A stretch of 17,685 nucleotides of DNA, from positions 1 through 17,685 of the forward strand of contig JAGVYO010000028.1 in NCBI GenBank assembly GCA_018303225.1. Reading direction: 5' to 3'. This DNA comes from Candidatus Woesearchaeota archaeon (GTDB taxonomy: Archaea; Nanobdellota; Nanobdellia; Woesearchaeales; JAGVYO01). Under the pieces are notes generated by a model that saw nothing but the letters and a program-made list of their open reading frames with translations, did no database searches and was not told the DNA's origin. The number at the start of each line of letters is the position of its first letter. Within the stretch, counting starts at the first letter, position 1. Shown in pieces: positions 1 to 7,057 of the stretch. The position numbers and the translations under genes were made by a program.

Positions 1-98
1 TCGTTTCCTTTCTTTGAGTACGATTCGGCCTGCTCCTGCACGACACGGTCTATGCCGCTGAAATAATCGAAGGTGGGTGTCAAAATGGCGATTTTCAT
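1..98 (-). CDS. GT4-type glycosyltransferase, N-terminal fragment
   Basis: Only the first 32 codons are present; the gene runs off the left edge. The start is the ATG at 98-96, two bases after the stop codon of the upstream GT2 gene, so the two were probably co-transcribed. The visible residues begin MKIAILTPTFDYFSGIDRVV and continue Q-E-Q-A-E-S-Y-S-K-K-G-N-E. This matches the opening of GT-B fold, family 4 glycosyltransferases: a first beta strand, a short loop with a small G/D-rich turn that touches the acceptor, then a helix with an E-Q-A-x-x-x-x-K-K-G pattern. Such enzymes transfer a sugar from a nucleotide donor to a lipid-linked or polysaccharide acceptor at the cytoplasmic face of the membrane. 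The donor and acceptor cannot be read from this fragment. The family call is by recognition of the N-terminus only. Confidence 0.72.
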   Translation of the reverse strand, partial: MKIAILTPTFDYFSGIDRVVQEQAESYSKKGN

Positions 99-100
99 GG

Positions 101-743
101 TTACAATGCTCCTCTCATATGCTGCATCTTCAGCTTCATCACCATCCAATAGCCGGCTGCCAGCTGCCTGAATCCAAGTTTGGATTTCCCTTCGCTGCGG
201 TCTTTGAAGACAATCGGGACTTCTTTGATTCTCAATCCTTTGAGATGGGCCTTAAACAATACTTCCTGCACGATGGAGGGGCCTTTCGATGTTAATTTGT
301 AGGGGTCGATGGCTTCCATGGCTTTTTTTGAAAAACATCTGAAGCCGGAGTTGGCGTCTTTTACTTTTATCCCAAGCACGATACGGATGTAAAGATTTGC
401 CAATGAAGTAATCAGCTTCCTTATCGGACTTCTTCCGATCTCTTTTCCGCCGGAAGCCCTTCTGGAACCGAGAACAACATTCGCGTTCTTCAACTCAGTT
501 AACAGTGCTGGGATATATTTTGGGTCGTGAGAGAAACCTTCCCCGGTCTTCGGTGCGCAGCAGCAGATGGACATTTCCATTCTTCTTTTCCATCTCTTTC
601 ACGGCCTCTCCTGTCTTATCCGGGCTGTTGTCATCTACTACTACGATATGCAGGTCCTTTATCTTCAGCTTCAGAATCTCATTTATCAGCCTGGATATAT
701 TCTCCCTTTCGTTGTAGGTGGGGATCATTATGCAGGTTTTCAT
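101..743 (-). pseudogene. Broken GT2 dolichol-phosphate-mannose-synthase-like glycosyltransferase
   Basis: The gene starts at the ATG at 743 (M-K-T-C-I-M-I-P-T-Y-N-E-R-E-N-I) and shows the GT2 nucleotide-binding pattern V-V-V-D-D-N-S-P-D-K-T-G. Around 530-545 the frame fails after L-R-T-E-D-R-G-R. Homology resumes in another frame with F-S-H-D-P-K-Y-I-P-A-L-L and continues through V-L-G-S-R, the C-terminal N-S-G-F-R-C-F-S and the S-K-L-G-F-R stretch to a stop at 101. In this family the missing part is about 25 residues, reading roughly G-x-A-x-x-x-G-F-K-x-A...M-D-A-D, which includes the catalytic D-x-D. The remaining 643 bases equal 3 x 214 + 1, which fits a loss of about 74 bases. An intact product would be about 239 residues, normal for short polyprenol-phosphate hexose synthases without membrane helices. 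As written, neither fragment could be active. A true deletion and an assembly error are both possible. Confidence 0.82.
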
Positions 744-766
744 TCAAATAGAGAATCGCAGAATTC

Positions 767-774
767 TTTATAAA
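767..774 (-). promoter_or_regulatory. TATA box of the GT2/GT4 unit
   Basis: The palindromic TTTATAAA is centred about 28 bases before the ATG at 743. That is the distance at which archaeal transcription would start on or next to the ATG, giving a leaderless mRNA. No ribosome binding site lies before the ATG, which agrees. The element is close to the start of the divergent surface-protein gene. Confidence 0.6.
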
Positions 775-793
775 TGTGTTTTTTATGGTGGCA

Positions 794-805
794 ATATTTA
801 AAAAG
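794..805 (+). promoter_or_regulatory. Candidate TATA box of the surface-protein gene
   Basis: ATATTTAAAAAG has the form of an archaeal TATA element and would place the start near 825, leaving a leader of about 45 bases before the ATG at 871. A second A/T element, TTTTTATAAAG at 853-863, is only about 13-15 bases from the ATG, too close for a leaderless start there. A weak GTGA at 863-866 could act as ribosome binding site. Which of the two elements is used cannot be decided from sequence. Confidence 0.4.
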
Positions 806-870
806 GGCCGTATATTTCTAAGCAACGAGGCAGGTGTTTAGTTAGTATGTTATTTTTATAAAGTGACGCA

Positions 871-3800
871 ATGAAAAAACCCTTCCTTGTTGTTATATCT
901 ATCCTATTCTTTGTACTTTTTTCTTTATCGGTTATGGCTTCTTTTGGGAGGGTCATTGATTTTGGATCCGATTTCTCTCATTATATCTGTTTCCAACGGA
1001 ATGGTCTTACCCATAATTTCTTTATCAATCATACTAACCCAGATGCTTGGCCTTGCGGTACTGCAGAAATAACCGACTCCTATATTAAACTGGAATGTAT
1101 TAGCCAACATGATGGGGGCAATGCTGGTTATAATCCTTGCCGTGGAGGAACTTCTTGTTCCCGGTTAACCTTTGATTCTTCTGAAGCGATTGGCGTCTAT
1201 ACAAATTCTGTAGAACCCAGTTGGGATTCTCTAGGAAGCGTGTTCAGGACTACTACTTATGATGGATACACTTTTACTGAGTATAAAGACGCATCTTTTG
1301 TTGCAAATCCCATCACTTTCACCTATTACACTTCGAATAATGCATGTTCCAGTGCTCGGATAACCTCAGTTTCCCCTATAAATGCCTCTACAATAACCTC
1401 AAAAATAATTAATGTTTCCCTAAAGACTGACATTTCTTCGATCTGTACATACGCTGATGTTCCTGGTTTAGACTTTGACAATATGACTTCCTTCACGAAT
1501 ACGGATTCGACCTCGCACAGTTTCATGTTTGCCGCTCCACACGACAATACAAATTATCTATTTTATTTTAAGTGCGATAGTCCTGAATGGGGTATCAACG
1601 AGAATGATTATCTTTTAACTTTCTTAGTGGATTATAACAACCTTCCGAATATCACTTCCCTTCCTCCCACACAGGGGAGGGAGATGGAACTCTACACATA
1701 TCCTGTGACGGCTAGCGATTCGGATGGAGACACTTTGACATTCTCTGATAACACCAGCTTGTTTAATATTCATCCTGAAACAGGCTTAATCAATTTTACG
1801 CCAAAAATTGGAGAAAACTACACTGTAAAGATAACCGTTTATGATGACGTTTCTGCGTCCGATCAGGTATTCAACTTAAGCATACAGATAATAAACAATG
1901 CGCCTATCCTTGATCCAGTCGGAAACCTGACAGCCATAGTCGGTGATCCTTTTACTAAAACCATCACTGCTTCTGATCCTGATGGCGATACCCTCACCTT
2001 TTCTGATAACGCTACCTTTTTTGATATAGATCCAGACTCAGGCTTGATTAATTTTGTTCCAACTCAAAATGGAACCTTCAGGTATGCTATTAACGTAACC
2101 GACAATAATAGCTTAAATCCTAAATCCATTTCCGAATCTGGTTGGTTTTACATTGTTGCTCCCGGGAGCGGGGGTTCGGGTGGAGGCGGTGGGGCGGCTA
2201 ATCAATCTGGCTCTTTACCTATTCTTCTTCATAGACCTGACAACAATTCCATTATAACCTCTTTCCCATTATTTTTGGAGATCTCAACTGCCCACAAATA
2301 TGCATCCTGCCGTTATAGCTTGGATTCCGGATCCCTTGAAAATATGCTAACTGAAATAGAAATCCCAGAGAGTGAAGCTTGGCAGGTGGATACTTCCTCT
2401 AAAAACTTGGAAATGAGTGAAAATCTGCTTACGGGGACGAACCGAGAGGCTATTGCGAACATTACCTCCTTATCCTACATCGATGATGGTGAATTGGATG
2501 CTTTGGCAGCCGGTGAGGTAAGGAATAGCAAGGGAATTGCACCCTATGAACAACGCTTGTATTTTGAGGACCCTTCAACTGGTTATGTGATCTACAAGGA
2601 AGCTGACGATGACATTACTGCAGACTTTCTTTACTTCCAGACTGGTAAGGAGATCGCCAGATACGAATTGGAGTTCACCACTCATTTCGAGAGCGATGTA
2701 GATGACAGTACAGGAACCCAAACCTCTAGCGGCGATTACCTTACTGATTTTGAAGGTGTTGATATCACCCTGTTCGGTGTTCCCTTTACGATTGTCCGGG
2801 CGAGCAGAAATGGCGGAAATGCGGGCCAGATTAAGCTAATTTTGATGGGCAATGGCCAACTGGACGCGCTTCATGAAGGTGATTCAGAAACCTATACTAT
2901 CAATGGCAAAGAATACCGTCTTAGTCTTGATTTTGTGAGCTCCACCGAAACAAAATTCACAATCAACAATGAATCTACTGGGCTGTTAGCTAGCGGTGCA
3001 ACATATAAACTAAGCGATGGTATCATCATTGGATTATCTAAGATTGATTATCAGGACTTTGCAGGTGGTGTTCATAGTGCGAAGTTTTTTCTGGGGACCC
3101 AAAAGATTGAATTAAAGGATACGAATATCAACAATAGTGCTTCGGATAATGGGGATCTAAAAGTGGACTATGGAACTATCAATGATGCAAAGGCCATTAT
3201 CGAAGGTGTTGATGATGGAGTTACTTTCAAACTTGACAGAATCAACATTAACATGTCCGCAGATGATGACTTCTATATAGGAGCCGGCCAGCGATTAAGC
3301 GAGAATCCTGAATTGCGGGAGCCTGAAGTGTTGTTTACCCAAGCTTGGGATATTGAATACCTTGGCTTGAGCAGCTCACCAACTGAAAAAATCCGAATTA
3401 AAACCAGCGGCTTTAACCAGTATGAACTTGAATTCGTTGATGGAAACGGCAACAAGGCTACGGCGCCCTTTGCTTATACACTTGACGGTACAACTCTCCA
3501 TTTCGGAGATAATGATGATGATCTTATTGTAGATGAACACATCAACATTACCAAGGATGATTACTTTATTATTACCGATACGCTGCAGGAAGATGGTGAG
3601 CGAAACACGTATGTGTTGCGATACCGTGGCGCAGACAAAGTCACGGATGATAGTCCCGTCCTAAAGTTTGACGACATAGGCAGCGGGGAGCGTATCGAAA
3701 AAGCGTATGGGCAGGTTTCTGGCAACACCTTTCCATTGGCCACTGTTAAACTGGGCGGTGGAAATTTCCGGGTATATGCTGGAGACGTTACCACAGGTGC

Positions 3801-5472
3801 GGACGATTTCGTTATCCGTGTAGACTTGAACGGCGATGGTACGCTGGCGTCGAGTTCAACCCTTGTTCCCATCAACACCAATTATGGGGCGAGAATTGAT
3901 ATTTTCAATAGGACAGACAACGTCCTTCTCAACATAACTGCCCCCCATCCAGATCATTACGACAGTCTAAAGCCAAGCCCATTAATTTTCAATGCCATTG
4001 CTGCCAATGCAGAAGTGCGATTGCTCAAAAACCAAGATATGCTCCATAACTTTTTATCTCCTGAATCAGAAGATAATACAGATCCTAAGGACCAGCGATT
4101 GCCTCAGGTCTTTATCACCCAAACCATTAATAAAACATACACCCATTTTTCTACCTTGTCCAATCTTACAAACGGAAAGCATCTTGTAGAATTTAATTGC
4201 AGCGATCAGTACAGGAATTCTCATATTTCCCATCTTGTCTTCAACGTGCAAAAAGCGCCTGAGGTCACTTCCTACTTTCCTGAACAAGGGAAATTGAATG
4301 CAAGCATCAATGTTAAAATCCTGGTAAATCTGAGCAAATCCATAGACACCTCAAACTTGAAGGAAAGCCTGGTTGTTTCAGACACCGAAGGAAATAAGGC
4401 AAAAGGCTCGATAGAATACGACACTATTCTAAAGAGGCTGACTTTCAGGCCTTTTGTCCCTTTGAAATACAACACTACTTACACGGTTAATGTCAGTGGG
4501 AAGATAACGGACACATTTGGAAACCCGATGGGCGGAAATGTCGCATGGGCATTCACTACTGCATTGAAAGATACAGATAATGATGGCATACCAGACCATG
4601 AGGATAATGACTTAGATAATGATGGTGTCGATGACAGCTTGGACTTCCTGCTGGGCAATATCAGCAATGTAAACAGTGACATCCATAACTTAAGCGTGCG
4701 GATAGGTGAGGATGACAACCTATCTAATGCTTTCAATGGGACGAAAAAAATTGAGTTCTATGCGGGTGACAAAAAAATATTGGAATTCGACTTCAATTTC
4801 AGCAGCGATACGCCTTTGGACCTGACCAATGTTTCTGTTTTAAACGCCTCGAATTCAACTGCGGGCGGCATTGTGGTAAGAGGCATTAAACTGGATGATT
4901 CCAGCTTCAAGAAAACGGTGTCCTTTGATAGGATGAATCATGGTATCAATGGAATCTGTATCAGGGACATGGAAATTGAATGGATAGACGAAATAAGCCC
5001 TTCATGCGATGCCTCCAATGAGTTCAAAGTAGAGTGTGACGGGACTAACCAAAACGGATATGCGTGTAATTACAACTCAACTAACAGCCTCTACACAGTA
5101 AGCGGCTTATCACATTCGGGTGTCACGCAATTTGCCTATACCAAACCTTCTCCGCCTTCTGACAGCTCCTCTGGAGATGGTGGAGGCGGTTCCGGTGGTG
5201 GAGGAGGCGGTGGAGGTGCTCTTCCTCGGCCTTCGTCTGACACCAACACACCCGAACAAAAGGAAGAAACACCCCCTGTTCCTCCTGAAAAACCATCCGG
5301 AGAAAATGACGCTGATTCTGGGCTTTCAGGGATAACCGGCGCTGTAGTTTCTGATGCGGCAGAGCCAAATCTCGGTACAGGGCTCACTATTTCTGTTCTA
5401 ATCATAATTTCTGGCATATTCCTCTATAGAAAATTCTACCACAAGCCCCGATTCAGAACAACGCGTAGATGA
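871..5472 (+). CDS. Large exported surface protein with nested S-layer-like module
   Basis: A 1533-residue envelope protein. Residues 1-23 form a signal peptide (K-K, hydrophobic core, likely cut after V-M-A). A cysteine-containing N-terminal region follows, then an Ig-like repeat around 165-245 (C192...M205...F-K-C-D). Two cadherin/He_PIG-like repeats cover 258-342 and 344-430, each with T-L-T-F-S-D-N and D/E-x-G-L-I-N-F. A Gly/Ser linker spans 430-446. A second Ig-like repeat, 449-492 plus 1081-1128, is split by an S-layer-like module (about 493-1080). Next come a Big_5-type domain (about 1129-1231), an Asp-rich calcium-binding stretch of thrombospondin type 3 kind (1234-1255), a C-terminal domain, a Gly/Pro-rich stalk from 1434, I-T-G-A-V-V (1488-1493), one helix (about 1504-1519) and a basic tail. 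N-x-S/T sequons are abundant, so it is a likely glycosylation acceptor for the neighbouring enzymes. Family names come from remembered patterns. Its 3' end overlaps the convergent small gene by 20 bases. Confidence 0.85.
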   Translation: MKKPFLVVISILFFVLFSLSVMASFGRVIDFGSDFSHYICFQRNGLTHNFFINHTNPDAWPCGTAEITDSYIKLECISQHDGGNAGYNPCRGGTSCSRLTFDSSEAIGVYTNSVEPSWDSLGSVFRTTTYDGYTFTEYKDASFVANPITFTYYTSNNACSSARITSVSPINASTITSKIINVSLKTDISSICTYADVPGLDFDNMTSFTNTDSTSHSFMFAAPHDNTNYLFYFKCDSPEWGINENDYLLTFLVDYNNLPNITSLPPTQGREMELYTYPVTASDSDGDTLTFSDNTSLFNIHPETGLINFTPKIGENYTVKITVYDDVSASDQVFNLSIQIINNAPILDPVGNLTAIVGDPFTKTITASDPDGDTLTFSDNATFFDIDPDSGLINFVPTQNGTFRYAINVTDNNSLNPKSISESGWFYIVAPGSGGSGGGGGAANQSGSLPILLHRPDNNSIITSFPLFLEISTAHKYASCRYSLDSGSLENMLTEIEIPESEAWQVDTSSKNLEMSENLLTGTNREAIANITSLSYIDDGELDALAAGEVRNSKGIAPYEQRLYFEDPSTGYVIYKEADDDITADFLYFQTGKEIARYELEFTTHFESDVDDSTGTQTSSGDYLTDFEGVDITLFGVPFTIVRASRNGGNAGQIKLILMGNGQLDALHEGDSETYTINGKEYRLSLDFVSSTETKFTINNESTGLLASGATYKLSDGIIIGLSKIDYQDFAGGVHSAKFFLGTQKIELKDTNINNSASDNGDLKVDYGTINDAKAIIEGVDDGVTFKLDRININMSADDDFYIGAGQRLSENPELREPEVLFTQAWDIEYLGLSSSPTEKIRIKTSGFNQYELEFVDGNGNKATAPFAYTLDGTTLHFGDNDDDLIVDEHINITKDDYFIITDTLQEDGERNTYVLRYRGADKVTDDSPVLKFDDIGSGERIEKAYGQVSGNTFPLATVKLGGGNFRVYAGDVTTGADDFVIRVDLNGDGTLASSSTLVPINTNYGARIDIFNRTDNVLLNITAPHPDHYDSLKPSPLIFNAIAANAEVRLLKNQDMLHNFLSPESEDNTDPKDQRLPQVFITQTINKTYTHFSTLSNLTNGKHLVEFNCSDQYRNSHISHLVFNVQKAPEVTSYFPEQGKLNASINVKILVNLSKSIDTSNLKESLVVSDTEGNKAKGSIEYDTILKRLTFRPFVPLKYNTTYTVNVSGKITDTFGNPMGGNVAWAFTTALKDTDNDGIPDHEDNDLDNDGVDDSLDFLLGNISNVNSDIHNLSVRIGEDDNLSNAFNGTKKIEFYAGDKKILEFDFNFSSDTPLDLTNVSVLNASNSTAGGIVVRGIKLDDSSFKKTVSFDRMNHGINGICIRDMEIEWIDEISPSCDASNEFKVECDGTNQNGYACNYNSTNSLYTVSGLSHSGVTQFAYTKPSPPSDSSSGDGGGGSGGGGGGGGALPRPSSDTNTPEQKEETPPVPPEKPSGENDADSGLSGITGAVVSDAAEPNLGTGLTISVLIIISGIFLYRKFYHKPRFRTTRR

Positions 5473-5614
5473 ACGGCGAGATGGCGCTGCTCTGGCTGAA
5501 GATGATGAGGGCGCCTACCAAAACGAGCATGATGATGATGGGCGTGAGCCACCAGGCTTTCCGGACTTTCAGGAAATCCCACAATTCCCCTATCAACGAG
5601 CGGTTGTTTGACAT
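5453..5614 (-). CDS. DUF5989-like 53-residue membrane protein
   Basis: This gene is shorter than usual ORF cut-offs. It starts at the ATG at 5614-5612, three bases after the stop of the SGNH gene, and ends at TGA 5455-5453. The product is 53 residues: M-S-N-N-R-S-L-I-G-E-L-W-D-F-L-K-V-R-K, then W-W-L-T-P, one membrane helix (about 24-39), and S-A-I-S-P-F-I-Y-A-L-F at the end. The E-L-W-x-F-L-x-x-R-K-x-W-W-L-x-P start and S-A-x-x-P-F-I-Y-x-L-F end are, from memory, the signature of the DUF5989 family, found in bacteria next to SxtJ-like proteins and carbamoyltransferases. The neighbours here are the same. It is the last gene of the five-gene minus-strand operon. Its last 20 bases overlap the end of the convergent surface-protein gene. 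Function unknown; a role as a small subunit of a membrane complex is inference. Confidence 0.86.
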   Translation of the reverse strand: MSNNRSLIGELWDFLKVRKAWWLTPIIIMLVLVGALIIFSQSSAISPFIYALF

Positions 5615-5617
5615 GGT

Positions 5618-7057
5618 TTATCCGATTATGTCATACGGGATGACGGTCTGTATGTCGGCTGGGTTCTCCTTGTTCTGCATCAGCAATATGTCCCTCTCCC
5701 TGTCCCACTGAAAATAAAAATCTTTCTGTTTTTCAATAACGCCATCTTCTTCCAGCTTGTTCTTGATGCCCTGGGCAAAAGCCGCGTAGCCTTCGGGCCG
5801 GAAGTGGTCAAAGGTGTTGAATTCGTCATTGCCTGTCAGTTCGTATCCTTCTTTCTCGAAAATGAGGTCTGAATCCACGTAAGGAATCCCTTTCTCATCC
5901 AGCATGGTTTTAAGCTCTTCCAGCACCTGCAGCTCTTTCTCTGAGCTTTCCACGTCATTTCCCCGCCGGATGATGGGGACCATGAGGTAGGTGTTGTCCT
6001 GCTCTGATCGGGCTTTTATCTCGTCCAGGATCAGCGATAACACCTTGAGGCCTTCGTCGTACATTTTACTATTGACACCCCCAAAGTATCTTGTGTTGTA
6101 CACCAGATGCTTGATGAGGAAACTCTCGAACCTTGGCGGCCTATAGGTCCGGTAGATCTCTTCCGGTGCCGGAGGGGGAAGGTTGGTGATCTCCAGCTTG
6201 TTGTCCACAATCCTGAATCGGGGCTTGTTGATGCACGGCCGTATCCGGTAGATGTCCTGGATGTAGATGGTATACAGCACCACGTCCGGCTTGTAGTCCA
6301 GAACATCGTATTTCCACCGGAGGTACATATTATCAATCCCGGTTCCCTCTATTCCAAAGTTCAGGGACTCTGAATTGGGTATCAGGCTCTCGAGCATGGA
6401 CACATGGGAGAATTTCAGCGGCACGTCCGCACCCCACGTAAACGAATCCCCCAAGGAAGCTATTCTCACTATATTGGGGTCGTCTTCCCGATCAAAATCC
6501 TCCAAGTTCCTCATGTGCTGGGAATTGGTACGGTAATCATACAACACCAGCTTTCTTCCGTCCTCCAGTTCGTAGACCCGATCGCCGGGCCAATTTGCGA
6601 TGGGCCGCACGCCTGAATAGTTCCAATATTCGTAATTCCGCAGATGAATGGGGTGGAATCTGTTCGGGTTATCTTCCTGGCGCAGCAATTTGTACTGGTC
6701 CCGTGTACATACCTCCTCTTCGTCCATGCCGACTATCCTATCTCCTATTTTATAATAAACCCTTATCGCTATTTCCCCTATGAGGAGCATTGCTACGATG
6801 GAAACCAGCAATATCGTCAAATTGGCCTTCTGTTCCTTTTTTTTGTTGTATTCTTTGTTATAGGAATACAGGCTGCCTTCTTCTGTATGCCTCTGCTTAA
6901 CTCTTCGCCGGGCTACAAGCCTATCCATCCGCTTTTTTAATAGCTTCACGGTTTTTTCAGCGCCCGGGCCTGTTATCTTCTCCAGCGAAAACTCCTCTCC
7001 GGGATTCTCTCTTAGAAAATTCAGAATCTCCTCATCTATCTTCTTAGTCTTTGGCAT
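5618..7057 (-). CDS. Membrane-anchored SGNH/GDSL hydrolase with winged-helix-like N-terminus
   Basis: 479 residues, ATG at 7057, overlapping the end of the carbamoyltransferase gene by 14 bases (ATGCCAAAGACTAA), so translation is probably coupled. Residues 5-70 look like a winged helix: I-L-N-F-L-R-E-N-P-G-E-E-F-S-L, then L-L-K-K-R-M-D-R-L-V-A-R-R-R-V, then S-L-Y-S-Y-N-K-E-Y. One membrane helix lies at about 79-97. Outside follows a catalytic part with block I G-D-S-F (nucleophile Ser205), a block II-like N-F-G-I-E-G-T-G (233-240), Y-I-Q-D (265-268) where G-x-N-D is usual, and F-D-H-F-R-P-E-G-Y (416-424) as the His block. SGNH enzymes of this layout remove or add acyl groups on glycans. The carbamoyltransferase partner suggests work on the same envelope product. 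The Asp of the His block sits directly before His418 instead of two or three residues before it, so the catalytic dyad may be altered. Confidence 0.82.
   Translation of the reverse strand: MPKTKKIDEEILNFLRENPGEEFSLEKITGPGAEKTVKLLKKRMDRLVARRRVKQRHTEEGSLYSYNKEYNKKKEQKANLTILLVSIVAMLLIGEIAIRVYYKIGDRIVGMDEEEVCTRDQYKLLRQEDNPNRFHPIHLRNYEYWNYSGVRPIANWPGDRVYELEDGRKLVLYDYRTNSQHMRNLEDFDREDDPNIVRIASLGDSFTWGADVPLKFSHVSMLESLIPNSESLNFGIEGTGIDNMYLRWKYDVLDYKPDVVLYTIYIQDIYRIRPCINKPRFRIVDNKLEITNLPPPAPEEIYRTYRPPRFESFLIKHLVYNTRYFGGVNSKMYDEGLKVLSLILDEIKARSEQDNTYLMVPIIRRGNDVESSEKELQVLEELKTMLDEKGIPYVDSDLIFEKEGYELTGNDEFNTFDHFRPEGYAAFAQGIKNKLEEDGVIEKQKDFYFQWDRERDILLMQNKENPADIQTVIPYDIIG

Noticed and set aside
3561..3881. 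106-residue minus-strand frame within the surface-protein gene
   Set aside because: It is antisense to the S-layer-like module, which continues in frame with clear family-like sequence.
5173..5220. GGTGGAGGC-type simple repeat as a possible assembly artefact
   Set aside because: It keeps the reading frame and codes a Gly-rich stalk directly before the membrane anchor, as expected for this protein type; a similar linker occurs at 2161-2200.
5469..5711. Plus-strand frame of 80 residues after the surface-protein gene
   Set aside because: It is Met-rich shadow of the DUF5989-like and SGNH genes on the other strand, with no family pattern and no promoter.
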